A stretch of 64,000 bases of DNA from Tardiphaga sp051811025 (GTDB lineage: Bacteria > Pseudomonadota > Alphaproteobacteria > Rhizobiales > Xanthobacteraceae): positions 4,092,001-4,156,000 of the forward strand of contig NZ_JBPWQE010000001.1 in assembly GCF_051811025.1 (NCBI RefSeq), written 5' to 3'. The translations under genes were made by a program, and so were the position numbers. Each line of letters opens with the position of its first letter. The stretch's first letter is position 1. The notes under the pieces are model-generated. The model worked only from the letters and a program-made list of their open reading frames with translations. It made no database searches and was not told where the DNA came from. Of the stretch, positions 34,786-44,637 are shown in pieces.

Positions 34786-36177
34786 GTGACCAAGCAGATT
34801 CGCCTCAACGCATTCGCCATGAACTGCGTGGCGCACCAGTCGCCCGGCCTGTGGACGCATCCCGACGACCGCTCAAGTGACTATAACCGCCTGCCCTACT
34901 GGCTCGATCTGGCCAAAACTCTGGAGCGCGGGCGTTTCGACGGACTCTTCCTTGCAGATGTGCTCGGCGTCTACGACGTGTTCGGCGGCAATCCGGACGC
35001 GGCATTGCGCAATGCCGCGCAGGTGCCGGTCAACGACCCCCTACTGCTGGTATCGGCGATGGCCGCAGTCACCCAGAATCTCGGTTTCGGCGTGACCTGT
35101 ACGCTGTCTTACGAGCCGCCCTATCCATTCGCGCGCCGGATGTCGACCCTCGATCACCTCACCGATGGCCGTATCGGCTGGAACATCGTCACCGGCTATC
35201 TCGACAGCGCCGCCAAGGGCATGGGCAAGGCCAGCCAGAACGCCCATGACGACCGCTACAACGTGGCCGAAGAATATATGGAGGTCGTCTACAAGCTGTG
35301 GGAAGGCAGCTGGGAAGACGACGCCGTGCAGCGCGACAAGGCGCGCGGCATTTTCACCGAGCCGTCGCGTGTTCACCGCGTCCAGCATTATGGCGAGAAC
35401 TACACGCTCGACGCCATCCATCTCTCCGAGCCGTCACCGCAACGAACGCCGGTGCTGTATCAGGCCGGAACGTCGCTGCGCGGAAAGCTGTTCGCCGCGC
35501 AACACGCCGAATGCGTGTTCATGTCCGGTCCGTCCGCAAAAGTGATCGCGCCGCGCGTCGCTGCGATCCGCGCGTTGACGGCAGAGACCGGGCGCGATCC
35601 GTCGGAAATCCTGATGTTCAGCATGATGACGGTGATCCTCGGCCGCACCGAGGAGGAAGCCGCCGCGAAACATGCGGAGTATCGTCGCTACATCAACCAT
35701 GAGGGCGCCCTGACGCTGATGTCCGGCTGGACTGGCGTCGATTTCTCGACCTATGACCTCGACCAGAAGGTGCAGCACGTCCACAACGAGGCCGGCCGCA
35801 CGGCGATGGACAATATCACCCGCGCCGATCCCGATCGCACCTGGACGGTACGCGAAGTCGCCGAGCATGTCGGCATCGGCGGTATCGGGCCAATCGTGGT
35901 CGGAACGCCAGAGCAGGTGGCGGACGCTATCGAGGACTGGGTCGCGCAGACCGACGTCGATGGCCTGAACCTCGCCTTCACGATCTCGCCGGGAAGCTTC
36001 GAGGACATCGTCGATCTCCTGGTTCCGGAACTGACCCGGCGCGGCATCTACAAGAGTGCCTACGCGTCCGGCACGCTTCGCGAAAAACTGTTCGGCGCCG
36101 GCCGCGCACGGCTGCAGTCGCCGCATCCAGCCTCCTCGTTCCGCCCCGCGCTGCCATCCGCTATCGCCGCGGAGTAA
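34786..36177 (+). CDS. LLM flavin monooxygenase, NtaA/SnaA/DszA family
   Basis: A 463-aa enzyme starting at GTG 34786 behind a strong GGAGGA. KQIRLNAFAMNCVAHQSPGLW, RGRFDGLFLADVLGVYD, NIVTGYLDSAAKGMG and HDDRYNVAEEYMEVVYKLWEGSWEDDAV are hallmarks of the NtaA/DszA group, which oxidise nitrilotriacetate, EDTA, dibenzothiophene sulfone and related compounds with FMNH2. In a sulfonate operon it most likely attacks a sulfone, sulfonate or thioether. It follows ssuD by 58 bp and probably shares its transcript. Confidence 0.88.
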   Translation: MTKQIRLNAFAMNCVAHQSPGLWTHPDDRSSDYNRLPYWLDLAKTLERGRFDGLFLADVLGVYDVFGGNPDAALRNAAQVPVNDPLLLVSAMAAVTQNLGFGVTCTLSYEPPYPFARRMSTLDHLTDGRIGWNIVTGYLDSAAKGMGKASQNAHDDRYNVAEEYMEVVYKLWEGSWEDDAVQRDKARGIFTEPSRVHRVQHYGENYTLDAIHLSEPSPQRTPVLYQAGTSLRGKLFAAQHAECVFMSGPSAKVIAPRVAAIRALTAETGRDPSEILMFSMMTVILGRTEEEAAAKHAEYRRYINHEGALTLMSGWTGVDFSTYDLDQKVQHVHNEAGRTAMDNITRADPDRTWTVREVAEHVGIGGIGPIVVGTPEQVADAIEDWVAQTDVDGLNLAFTISPGSFEDIVDLLVPELTRRGIYKSAYASGTLREKLFGAGRARLQSPHPASSFRPALPSAIAAE

Positions 36178-36242
36178 CGATCCGAACGACGCGACGTCGG
36201 CCTTCCGCCCGGGTTGGCACCAAACAGCAGAGGGATCGACGC

Positions 36243-36845
36243 ATGCGAGGCGCTCTGATCATCCCGGGCCTTCACGGATCACCGGACGGCCACTGGCAGA
36301 CTCTGTTGCAGAGCCATACGCCGTTTGCGCGCCGCGTCGAGCAGGACGACTGGGACGCACCTGTGCTCGATCGCTGGGTGGAGCGACTCCTGTCGAGCGC
36401 GGATGCCAATCCCGGCGCGATCGCAGTCGCCCACAGCCTCGGCTGTATCCTCATTGCCCACGCAGCACTGCGGGTGCCGGACATCAAAATCGGCGGCGCA
36501 CTTCTGGTCGCACCGGCTGATGTGGAAACGAACACCGACGCATTCCCGCAACTGCGCAACTTTGCACCGATGCCGACGACATCCCTGCCGTTTCCGAGCA
36601 TCGTCGTCGCCAGCAGCAACGATCCCTTCATGTCGCTGCAGCGGGCGCGCATGCTGGCCGAGAGCTGGGGCTCGGACTTCGTCAACATGGGCGATGCCGG
36701 CCACATCAATATCGCGTCGGGCTATGGCGCGTGGCCGGCCGCGCATCACCTGGTCGACGCACTGGCAGCGAAAGCCGAGACGGCACAGCGCCCACCACGG
36801 CCATTCCGAAACCGCACGACCGGCAAACGGCTGCCGGCGTCGTAG
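36243..36845 (+). CDS. RBBP9/YdeN-type serine hydrolase
   Basis: A 200-aa alpha/beta hydrolase. The nucleophile elbow AHSLGC, the late Asp in SNDPFM and the terminal GDAGHINIASGYGAWP with catalytic His fit the YdeN/RBBP9 family. It is cytoplasmic, about 65 bp after the NtaA-like gene, and likely last in the ssuA-ssuD run. The basic C-terminal tail (RPFRNRTTGKR) is unusual. It might cleave an ester produced by the monooxygenases; this is inference. Confidence 0.8.
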   Translation: MRGALIIPGLHGSPDGHWQTLLQSHTPFARRVEQDDWDAPVLDRWVERLLSSADANPGAIAVAHSLGCILIAHAALRVPDIKIGGALLVAPADVETNTDAFPQLRNFAPMPTTSLPFPSIVVASSNDPFMSLQRARMLAESWGSDFVNMGDAGHINIASGYGAWPAAHHLVDALAAKAETAQRPPRPFRNRTTGKRLPAS

Positions 36846-36873
36846 AGTGTTTCAAGCCGTCTTATCGTTCCCT

Positions 36874-38643
36874 TCAAACCGATCGTGCCGTCGAAAGGCC
36901 AGCCGTCGCCGCATTGGCAGACGAACGCACGAAGGCACTCTCGATGGCGGGGATCGATGACAACAAGGCCCTGGTGTAGTCATCGGCCGGGTTGGAAAAC
37001 ACCTGATCGACCGGTCCGGATTCGACGATCCGCCCGCGGTGAAACACCAGCACACGATCGGCGATATGCTGGACGACGCCGAGATCGTGCGAGATAAAAA
37101 GCAGCGCCGTGCCGAGGCGCGCCTGCAGTTCGCTCAGCAGGTCCAGCACCTGCGCCTGGATCGAAACATCCAGCGCCGACACCGGTTCGTCGCAGACGAT
37201 GATGTCCGGCTCCGCCGCCAGCGCACGTGCAATGGAGACACGCTGCCGCTGGCCGCCGGACAAAGAGCGCGGATAGCGCCTGAGATGACCGGCGTTCAGA
37301 CCGACCTGCTCAAGCAGCGCGACGATGCGGTCGCGCTTTGTGCGCGCATCGCCGGTCAGGTTTTCGGCAATTAGATCGGCAACCCGGTAACGCGGATCGA
37401 AACTGCTGAGCGCATCCTGCGAGATATATTGCAGCCTTGCGCGCAACGCGCGCCGCTCTGATTCCGTGATGCCGGACCACGGCCGTCCAAGCAGACGCAC
37501 CTCGCCCTCATCCGGCGCGAGCAGTCCGAGCACGATCTTGGCGCATGTCGACTTGCCCGAACCGGACTCGCCGACAATACCGACCACCTCGCCGGCCTTT
37601 ACAGCAAAGCTGACCTGGTCCAGCGCCGGAAGCAGTGGCTCGCGGCCCGCCGTCCGCCGCTGGGCATAACGCTTGGAAATGCCGTCCACCTGCAGCACCA
37701 CCGCATCATCCGATGGCTTGCGAAGCGGAAGCGGCTCGCGGACGATGATAGACCCGTTAGCGCTGCCGCCTTCGGCGCCGGCGACATCAAATCGCGCAGA
37801 CGCGAGCAGGTGTCCCTTTGAATCTGCAGAGGGGATCGCCGCGAGAAGCTGCCTCGTATAGGGATGGCGCGGACGGCGCAAGACATCCGCCGTGGCGCCG
37901 CTGTCCACGATGCGGCCATCGCGCATCACGATCACTCGATCGGCGATACCGGCCACGACTGCGAGATCGTGGCTGATCAGCAGCAGCCCGGCGCCTTCCC
38001 GCACGCGCTCGGCCAATACGGCCAGCACCTGCGCCTGGACGGTGACGTCCAGCGATGTGGTCGGCTCGTCCGCGATAATGAGATCCGGGTCGGCCGCAAT
38101 GGCCGAGGCGATCAGCGCGCGCTGGCGGAAACCGCCCGAGAGCTGGTGCGCATATTGCGTAGCCCGATGTTCGGGATCGGGAATACCGACCTTGCGCAGC
38201 ACATCACTGACGCGCGCGGCAACCGTATGCTGCCCACGTACCGTACGGTGCGCGGAGAGCACCTCGCCGACTTCCTGGCCGATGGTGCGTAGCGGATCCA
38301 GCGACACCAGCGCGTCCTGCATGACGAGACCGGTGACCGTGCCGCGCAGCCTGCGCCAGTCGGTTTCGCGAAATTTCAGCGCATTGCGGCCCTTGATCTG
38401 GAAACGGTCGGCGTCGATCTCGGCCCCGTCACCAGACAGGTTCAGCAGACTGCGCGCGGTAATGCTTTTGCCCGATCCGGACTCGCCGACCAAGGCCACG
38501 CATTCGCCGCGGCGGATCGTCAGGTCGAAATTACGGACGATCGGCGCGCCACCATTGGCGCCGGAAAAGCCGATCGAGAGGCCCTCGATATCGATCAGCA
38601 AATCATCGGGTTGTGGAACGACCAGATATGGCTTGTCGGTCAT
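36874..38643 (-). CDS. Fused dipeptide-type ABC ATPase (DppD-DppF in one chain)
   Basis: A 589-aa protein with two complete nucleotide-binding domains. The first has Walker A GESGSGKS (53-60), LSGGFRQRALIASA and IIADEPTTSLD; the second has GIVGESGSGKSTCAK, LSGGQRQRVSIARA and IVCDEPVSALD, ending with the oligopeptide-type HRGRIVESGP tail. It overlaps the permease gene by 4 bp. It powers a peptide/nickel/opine-class importer whose receptor gene is 40477-42096. The position inside a sulfur island suggests a sulfur-containing peptide or conjugate as ligand. Confidence 0.92.
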   Translation of the reverse strand: MTDKPYLVVPQPDDLLIDIEGLSIGFSGANGGAPIVRNFDLTIRRGECVALVGESGSGKSITARSLLNLSGDGAEIDADRFQIKGRNALKFRETDWRRLRGTVTGLVMQDALVSLDPLRTIGQEVGEVLSAHRTVRGQHTVAARVSDVLRKVGIPDPEHRATQYAHQLSGGFRQRALIASAIAADPDLIIADEPTTSLDVTVQAQVLAVLAERVREGAGLLLISHDLAVVAGIADRVIVMRDGRIVDSGATADVLRRPRHPYTRQLLAAIPSADSKGHLLASARFDVAGAEGGSANGSIIVREPLPLRKPSDDAVVLQVDGISKRYAQRRTAGREPLLPALDQVSFAVKAGEVVGIVGESGSGKSTCAKIVLGLLAPDEGEVRLLGRPWSGITESERRALRARLQYISQDALSSFDPRYRVADLIAENLTGDARTKRDRIVALLEQVGLNAGHLRRYPRSLSGGQRQRVSIARALAAEPDIIVCDEPVSALDVSIQAQVLDLLSELQARLGTALLFISHDLGVVQHIADRVLVFHRGRIVESGPVDQVFSNPADDYTRALLSSIPAIESAFVRSSANAATAGLSTARSV

Positions 38644-39554
38644 GCTAGCCGTCCTTCAAACCGTTTCTGGATGGCATTGCCGACCAGCGTGAAGGCGATC
38701 ACCGTCAGTGTGATGGCGAGGCCGGGAAACACGCCGGGCCACCACGCCACGCGCAGCACATCGCGACTCTCCGCCAGCATCACGCCCCATTCCGGTGTCG
38801 GCGGCTGCGGGCCGAGGCCCAGAAAGCTGAGGCCGGACACCGCGAGGATCGTGTTGCCGATATAGACTGTCGCGATCACCGGCACCGCGACGAGCACATT
38901 CGGCAGCACATGGCGAATGAAGATCTGCCAGCGGCTGAGGCCGTAGACGACGGCATGCGTCACATAATCGGCATCGCGCACCAGCTGCGTTTGGGCACGA
39001 ATGACGCGACCGAACTTCGGGATGCCGGCAATGCCGACCGCAATGGCGATGTTGAGCATACCCTGCCCCAGAAACGTGACCACCAGCATCGCCAGCAGCA
39101 CGCCGGGGAATGACGACAGCACGTCGAACACGCGCGACGTCGCCTCGTCGAGGAAACGGTTGCGCTGTCCGGCGAGAATGCCAAGCACGATGCCGAAGGC
39201 CAGACTGATCGCCATGCCGCCGAGCCCGATCAACAATGAATAGCGCGTGCCGTAGATGGTCCGCGCAAACACGTCGCGGCCGAGCCGGTCGGTGCCGAAC
39301 AGATGCTCCCAGCTCGGCGGCTTCAGCCCCAGCGCATAATCGCCGATCAGCGGATTGAACTGGGTGAAGGCGCGAGGGAATGCCGCGGCCAGAAGCAGCA
39401 CGAACAGAAACGCCAGAGAGATCGCAAGGCCCGGCGACAGCAATCGCGGCGCGATCACGGCCGCCGTCGTCACCGGCTCCACCGCACCGGGCGGGTTAAC
39501 CTGTGAGTCAAGCGCGATGGACAGGTCCGCGAGCGGACGCGTTTGAATGTTCAT
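38640..39554 (-). CDS. ABC permease, DppC type
   Basis: A 304-aa inner-membrane protein with an N-terminal helix and five more. LFGTDRLGRDVFARTIYGTRYSL is the DppC/OppC signature, and the EAA loop is VRDADYVTHAVVYGLSRWQIFIRHVLPN. It overlaps the DppB-type gene by 4 bp and the ATPase gene by 4 bp. The N-terminal ~35 residues before the first helix are long and polar. Confidence 0.93.
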   Translation of the reverse strand: MNIQTRPLADLSIALDSQVNPPGAVEPVTTAAVIAPRLLSPGLAISLAFLFVLLLAAAFPRAFTQFNPLIGDYALGLKPPSWEHLFGTDRLGRDVFARTIYGTRYSLLIGLGGMAISLAFGIVLGILAGQRNRFLDEATSRVFDVLSSFPGVLLAMLVVTFLGQGMLNIAIAVGIAGIPKFGRVIRAQTQLVRDADYVTHAVVYGLSRWQIFIRHVLPNVLVAVPVIATVYIGNTILAVSGLSFLGLGPQPPTPEWGVMLAESRDVLRVAWWPGVFPGLAITLTVIAFTLVGNAIQKRFEGRLA

Positions 39555-40468
39555 TGCGCTCTCAGCCTCGGATCGATCAGCAGATACAGGATGTCGAGCA
39601 CGGTCGACGCGGCGACATGGATGAACGCCGCCAGCAGCACCACGGCCAGCACCACCGGCACGTCATGGGTCAGTACGGCGCCGAGCGTCACGGTGCCGAG
39701 ACCGGGACGCCCGAAGACTTTCTCCGTGATCACGGCGCCGCCGAGCAGCCCGCCGATCAGCCAGCCACCCAGCGTCACCGCCGGCAGCAAGGCATGCCGC
39801 AGCACATGGCGCGCGCGGATCACGAGCTCGCCAACGCCCCGCGAACGCACCGTGGTGACGAAGGGCTGATCGAGCGTCTTCTCCATCGCCTCGCGGAGCA
39901 CCTGCGCAAGAAGGCCCGCCGTCGGCAATGCCAGTGTCAAGGACGGCAGCACGATCGATTTCCATCCGCTCGCCCCGGACACCGGAAACCAGCGCAGCGT
40001 AAACGAGAACGCCATCAGCAGCAGAATGCCGAGCCAGAACACCGGCGTCGATGCGAATACCAGTTCCAGAAAGGATGCGATCTGGCGCGAGATGCGCCCA
40101 CGTCCTGCGGTCAGCAGCGCGAGCGCGACCGCGATCACGATGGCCAGAAGTCCGCCGAGCAGCGCCAGCTGCACGGTCGGCATTAGTTGCGACCCCACCA
40201 CCTCGGTGACGGGCTGACGCAGCACATAGGACGTGCCGAAATCGCCCTGCAGGATGCGCAGAAGAAAATCCAGGTACTGCGCGGGCAGACTGCGGTCGAG
40301 CCCCCACTCCGCCGCAATCGCCTCGCGCAGCCCTGGATATTCCAGATCGCCCGCCAGGATATCCTGGATGCGTCCGGGCAAAGCGTGCAGCGCGAGGAAG
40401 GACGCCGTCACACTTGCCCAGGCCACCACGAGACTGGTGAGCAATCTGGAAATGATACGAGACCACAT
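39551..40468 (-). CDS. ABC permease, DppB type
   Basis: A 305-aa protein with six helices. The start is typical (ISRLLTSLVVAWASVTASFLALHALPG), and GDFGTSYVLRQPVTEVVGSQLMPTVQLALLG is the DppB block. The EAA loop is LREAMEKTLDQPFVTTVRSRGVGELVIRARHVLRHA. It begins 8 bp after the receptor stop. It forms the channel with the DppC-type partner. Confidence 0.93.
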   Translation of the reverse strand: MWSRIISRLLTSLVVAWASVTASFLALHALPGRIQDILAGDLEYPGLREAIAAEWGLDRSLPAQYLDFLLRILQGDFGTSYVLRQPVTEVVGSQLMPTVQLALLGGLLAIVIAVALALLTAGRGRISRQIASFLELVFASTPVFWLGILLLMAFSFTLRWFPVSGASGWKSIVLPSLTLALPTAGLLAQVLREAMEKTLDQPFVTTVRSRGVGELVIRARHVLRHALLPAVTLGGWLIGGLLGGAVITEKVFGRPGLGTVTLGAVLTHDVPVVLAVVLLAAFIHVAASTVLDILYLLIDPRLRAQ

Positions 40469-40476
40469 GATCTCGT

Positions 40477-42096
40477 CTACTTCGCCAGCCAGAAGTCATA
40501 GGCGCTCGATGGCGAGTCCAGACCCGCCTCGAAGCTCAACCCGTTGACGTTGTTCTTCGCCGCCAGGAACCAGCTCGGAGCGAACATCGGCACGATGAAG
40601 GCCTGATCGACGCCGAGCTTCTGGATTTCATCGGTGAGGGCACGCTTCTTCGCCACATCGGTCGAGCGCAGTGCTTCATCAATCAGACCCGTGATCTGCG
40701 GATCCGGATTGGCGATGTTGGAGTACAGAAAGCCCTTGGAGCCGAGCATGTCCCACAATTCCCGCGCGGGATCCGATGGATTGTCGGTGTTCGGATAGAT
40801 CGTCCAGGTGCCATTGGCGTTGTTCTTGGCATATTCGCCGGCGGTGATGATGCGCAGGTTGAGATCGAATCCGATATTCTTGCGCAACGCGGCCTGGATG
40901 CCCTGGATCAGCACCTCGCGATTGTCGCGGACGTAAGGCTGCGGATAGCCGACGTCGATCTTCAGGCGCACGCCGTTCTTGGTGCGGAAGCCTTCCGCGT
41001 CGCGGCCGGTCCAGCCGGCTTCGTCAAGCAGCTTGTTGGCGCCCGCGATATTATTGCCCCATGCACCGGCCAGCGCCTTGTTATAGGCCGGATTGGCCGG
41101 ACCGATGATGGACCACGCACGCGGTACGGTACCGAGATAGACCTGCTTGACCAGCGGCTCGAGATCGAATCCGTCACGCAGCGCACGCCGGACCCGCACG
41201 TCGTCCGCAGGCGGAATCGTGTAGTTGATGTTGAATGTGAACGACGTGCTGGCACCGGACGGGCCCGTCAGCAATTTGAACTCGGCCTGATCCGCGAACA
41301 GCGCGACGTCGGTCGGCTGCACGCCTTCGATCAGATCGACCTGCCCCGACGTCAACGCACCGGCCCGAACTGCAGCTTCCGGCAGGAAGCGCAGCGTCAT
41401 GCGATCGAGAAAGGCCGGCCCGGTATGTGCCGCATAACCCGGGCCCCACTTGTAACCCTTGTTGCGGACGAACACCGCCGACTGGCCGCGGCTGTAGCGC
41501 TCGAACACGAAAGGTCCGCTGCCAGCCAGCAGTGGCCCACCGCCGCAGAGGTCGCCCTTGGCGAGAGCATTCGGCGAGATGATGCCCAGCTTGACGTTGG
41601 ACGTGGACTCCAGGAACGTCGAATCCGGCTGCGTCAGGATGAGTTTGACGACATAGGGCGACACCACCTCGGCGCGATCGAAATACTGCAGCAGCGCCAC
41701 AGCATTGGTGGCATTTTCCGGCTTCTTGACGAAATCGTAATTCGCCTTCACCGCCGCCGCGTCGAATTTCTCGCCGTCGTGAAAGACGACGTCCTCGCGC
41801 AGCTTGTATGTATATTCCTTGCCGTCCGACGAGATCGACCACTCAGTCGCCAGCCATGGCGCGAAAGTGCCATCGATCTTCTTGCCGACCAGCGAGTCGA
41901 TATAGTTGCGCGCCACGAAAAACGCGGCCTGCTGCGATGAGCGATGCGGATCGAAGCAGCTCGGCTCGGTCGCAACGCCCCATGTGATGGCGCCGCCGGA
42001 AACCGGCTTACCCTCCTGCGCTTGCGCAAGCTGCCCGCCGAGCACGACCGACGCAATGGCGATCGACGCACGTGCCGAAATACTAATCTTCCTCAT
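40477..42096 (-). CDS. ABC substrate-binding protein, family 5 (peptide/nickel type)
   Basis: A 539-aa periplasmic receptor. The start at 42096 (MRKISISARASIAIASVVLG) gives a signal peptide with cleavage after AQA; the frame extends upstream to 42273 without a signal. GGAITWGVATEPSCFDPHRSSQ and YTYKLREDVVFHDGEKFDAAAVKANYDFV are SBP_bac_5 hallmarks. It is the first gene of a four-gene importer operon. It is divergent from an NtaA-like monooxygenase across 296 bp, suggesting that the ligand is that enzyme's substrate. Confidence 0.92.
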   Translation of the reverse strand: MRKISISARASIAIASVVLGGQLAQAQEGKPVSGGAITWGVATEPSCFDPHRSSQQAAFFVARNYIDSLVGKKIDGTFAPWLATEWSISSDGKEYTYKLREDVVFHDGEKFDAAAVKANYDFVKKPENATNAVALLQYFDRAEVVSPYVVKLILTQPDSTFLESTSNVKLGIISPNALAKGDLCGGGPLLAGSGPFVFERYSRGQSAVFVRNKGYKWGPGYAAHTGPAFLDRMTLRFLPEAAVRAGALTSGQVDLIEGVQPTDVALFADQAEFKLLTGPSGASTSFTFNINYTIPPADDVRVRRALRDGFDLEPLVKQVYLGTVPRAWSIIGPANPAYNKALAGAWGNNIAGANKLLDEAGWTGRDAEGFRTKNGVRLKIDVGYPQPYVRDNREVLIQGIQAALRKNIGFDLNLRIITAGEYAKNNANGTWTIYPNTDNPSDPARELWDMLGSKGFLYSNIANPDPQITGLIDEALRSTDVAKKRALTDEIQKLGVDQAFIVPMFAPSWFLAAKNNVNGLSFEAGLDSPSSAYDFWLAK

Positions 42097-42392
42097 TGGG
42101 GACCGTCCGTTGGTGTTTTTCACTACCAACCGCAGCAGCAACGTCTCGCATTTTCTGAAGTGATCAATGACATGGAGTTGCCACTTCATCTGAGCGCTGC
42201 AACGCGGTAGCAATTTGTAGCGCGATCTAAATCTGCAATCCGCGCAAAGACAATGCACTTCACGCGATCTCACCGTCGCGACACCAAGTTTGAAAGATCA
42301 TTCGCGATGCGATGCGATCAGTGGGCGAATGTCATACGCGCGAGCCCGAAGACAACTGGATCGCTCTCCGCCTCGCCCATCAGGAATGCTCC

Positions 42393-43730
42393 ATGAGTGA
42401 ACGCAAACTGCATCTCAACGTGAACCTGCTTCATTCCGGCGTCTATGCATCGGCATGGCGGTTACCCGACAGCGATCCCGGCGCATTCTACGACGTGCAG
42501 CATTATGTGAATGTCGCGAAGATCGCCGAACGCGGAAAGTTCGACGCGATCTTTCTCGCCGACACACCGGCCATCACCGACCGCATCGACCTGCGGCCGT
42601 TTCAATCCATGGAGCCGACCATCGTTCTGGCTAGCGTGGCTGCCGCGACCACGCATATCGGCCTGATCGCCACCGCATCCACGACCTATAACGAGCCGTA
42701 TAATATCGCGCGGCGCTTCGCGACGCTCGACCATGCGAGCGGTGGCCGCGTCGGCTGGAATGCGGTGACCACGGCGGACGCGTCTGCGAGCCGCAATTTC
42801 GGTCTGTCGAACGTGCTCGAACACGGCTTGCGCTATGAACGCGCGAAGGAATTCGCCGAGGTCGTGCACGCGCTGTGGGACAGCTGGGAAGACGATGCCT
42901 TTGTCGGCGACAAGGCGACGGCGCGCTTCGTCGATACGTCGAAGGTTCACGCCATCGATCATCGCGGCACGCATTACACCGTTGCCGGTGCGTTGACCGT
43001 GCCGCGCTCGCCACAGGGCCGGCCAATCACCGTGCAAGCTGGCGGTTCAAGCGATGGCCGCGACCTCGCCGCGGCGCAGGCTGATGCGGTATTCACGCTG
43101 TCGCAATCGATCGAGGATGGCGTCGCCTATGCGCGCGATCTGCGGGCGCGCGCAGCCGCCTATGGCCGCCCGTCGGATTCCATCGTGATCCTGCCGGGCC
43201 TCGCGACCATCATCGGCAGCACCGAGGCCGAGGCGCAGCGACGACAGGACGAGCTGTGGGACCTGGTGCCGATCCAGTACAGCCTGTCACGACTCGCAGG
43301 AACATTGCATGTCTCGCCCGACATCCTCGAACTCGACAAGCCGCTGCCGGAGATTCCACTGCCCGCCAATGCCAACCAGACGATGTTTAAGGGTACTGTC
43401 GCCATAGCCCGCAAGGATAATCTGACGGTGCGGCAATTGCTCAAGGCGCTGGGTGGCGGCGTCGGCCATCGCATCATCGTCGGAACGCCCGAGGCGATCG
43501 CGGACGATATCGAGGCCTGGTTCAGGGCCGGTGCCGCCGATGGCTTCAACCTGATGCCTGACGTCTTGCCGACCGGGCTCGCCGTGTTCGTCGACGAAGT
43601 CGTCCCGCTGCTGCAAAAGCGCGGCATCTTCCGCCGCGACTACGAGGGTACAACGCTGCGCGATCACTTCGGACTCGAACGCCCACCCAGCCGCTATGCA
43701 AAGCGGGCCCCCACGGCCGTCACGGCGTGA
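42393..43730 (+). CDS. LLM flavin monooxygenase, NtaA/SnaA/DszA family
   Basis: A 445-aa FMNH2-dependent enzyme. The ATG at 42393 has AGGA 8 nt upstream. RKLHLNVNLLHSGVYASAWRL, RGKFDAIFLADTPA, VGWNAVTTADASASRNFG and RAKEFAEVVHALWDSWEDDAF mark the family. It is shorter in the N-terminal loop than the NtaA-like protein at 34.8 kb and clearly a paralogue rather than a copy. It is divergent from the dipeptide-type importer, with which it likely shares a substrate. A strong hairpin follows. Confidence 0.88.
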   Translation: MSERKLHLNVNLLHSGVYASAWRLPDSDPGAFYDVQHYVNVAKIAERGKFDAIFLADTPAITDRIDLRPFQSMEPTIVLASVAAATTHIGLIATASTTYNEPYNIARRFATLDHASGGRVGWNAVTTADASASRNFGLSNVLEHGLRYERAKEFAEVVHALWDSWEDDAFVGDKATARFVDTSKVHAIDHRGTHYTVAGALTVPRSPQGRPITVQAGGSSDGRDLAAAQADAVFTLSQSIEDGVAYARDLRARAAAYGRPSDSIVILPGLATIIGSTEAEAQRRQDELWDLVPIQYSLSRLAGTLHVSPDILELDKPLPEIPLPANANQTMFKGTVAIARKDNLTVRQLLKALGGGVGHRIIVGTPEAIADDIEAWFRAGAADGFNLMPDVLPTGLAVFVDEVVPLLQKRGIFRRDYEGTTLRDHFGLERPPSRYAKRAPTAVTA

Positions 43731-43747
43731 TGTCGCCATAGATGCCT

Positions 43748-43771
43748 GCTCCCGTCGCGATCGACGGGAGC
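43748..43771. terminator. Strong 10-bp hairpin between convergent genes
   Basis: GCTCCCGTCG and CGACGGGAGC pair perfectly around CGAT, 17 nt after the NtaA-like stop and 24 nt beyond the stop of the opposing CmcJ-type gene. It can serve both strands; there is no long T-run. Confidence 0.6.
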
Positions 43772-43794
43772 GGTCATGGTCGCGCTAACCCGCC

Positions 43795-44637
43795 CTAGAG
43801 CGCGTGGAACACCAGCGCGCGCAGCTCGATGCTCTCGCGGGGCGGCGCATCCGCAGGCGCGGTCGGATCGGCAAAGGCCGTATGCGGAGCGAAACGTGCG
43901 ACACCGTCTTTGGTCGAATCATAGCACTTCAGCAGCAATATCTCGTCAGGCGTCATATCCGGTACGTAGTACCAGCGATGCTGCGGATTGAATTTCACCG
44001 CGTAGGTCTCACCGACCCGGTGCTGATAGACCAGATCCGATCCGACGAGTTCGTCGAAGCGAACGGTCCGCGCATCGGCGACCGCCAGCGGTGAATCCTT
44101 CAACGGGCCACGAATCGGACGCCACAGATTGATGATCTGCACCCGACCCTTGAGCAATTCTTCTGCGTCCTCCGGGATCAGATCACGGACACGTTGCGGA
44201 CCCGATTTATCCGTGTGATCGACATGCACCCGGGCGACAGGCTGGCGCGGGCCGTCGCCGCGGTCATTAACGCCGTCGACGCGCTTGCGCACCGTATGAT
44301 CGAAGATGAAGACGCGGTTCGCGCCGGTGATGTCTTTCAGCAGTTTCTCGGCTTCGGGATAGTAGACGGCCTTGACGTTCTCGTCGTCGTAGAAATCGGA
44401 GACCGCGCTGTGCTGGTGCGCCACCGCAAAGCCGTGTTCATCGAGCGACCACTGATCGATGCTCGGCCGCACATCATGGATCGCAACCGCATGCGGCTCC
44501 GGCTCCGCGGTGGAACGCGGCTCCCCGACGGGAGGATCGAATGTATAGGTGCGAGGGCGGCCATTGATCGGCGCCAGGTAGTTCAGATCCGCCGTGACGA
44601 ATGCACCGGCCGTGATCTTCTCGTTGAGCAGTCCCAT
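43795..44637 (-). CDS. CmcJ/NvfI-family oxidoreductase
   Basis: A 280-aa protein. The ATG at 44637 lies 7 nt after GGGAGA; in-frame upstream codons lack a ribosome site. RVHVDHTDKSGPQRVRDL carries the candidate HxD iron ligands (His138, Asp140), and IINLWRPIRGP is the hallmark of the CmcJ/AsaB/NvfI family of putative Fe/2-oxoglutarate-dependent hydroxylases or desaturases. It is embedded among organosulfur genes. It could oxidise an S-containing substrate much as TauD does, but from a different family; that is inference. Confidence 0.8.
   Translation of the reverse strand: MGLLNEKITAGAFVTADLNYLAPINGRPRTYTFDPPVGEPRSTAEPEPHAVAIHDVRPSIDQWSLDEHGFAVAHQHSAVSDFYDDENVKAVYYPEAEKLLKDITGANRVFIFDHTVRKRVDGVNDRGDGPRQPVARVHVDHTDKSGPQRVRDLIPEDAEELLKGRVQIINLWRPIRGPLKDSPLAVADARTVRFDELVGSDLVYQHRVGETYAVKFNPQHRWYYVPDMTPDEILLLKCYDSTKDGVARFAPHTAFADPTAPADAPPRESIELRALVFHAL

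Noticed and set aside
33441..34820. 459-codon minus-strand frame opposite ssuD
   Set aside because: ssuD is unambiguous on the other strand; long antisense frames are expected at this GC content.
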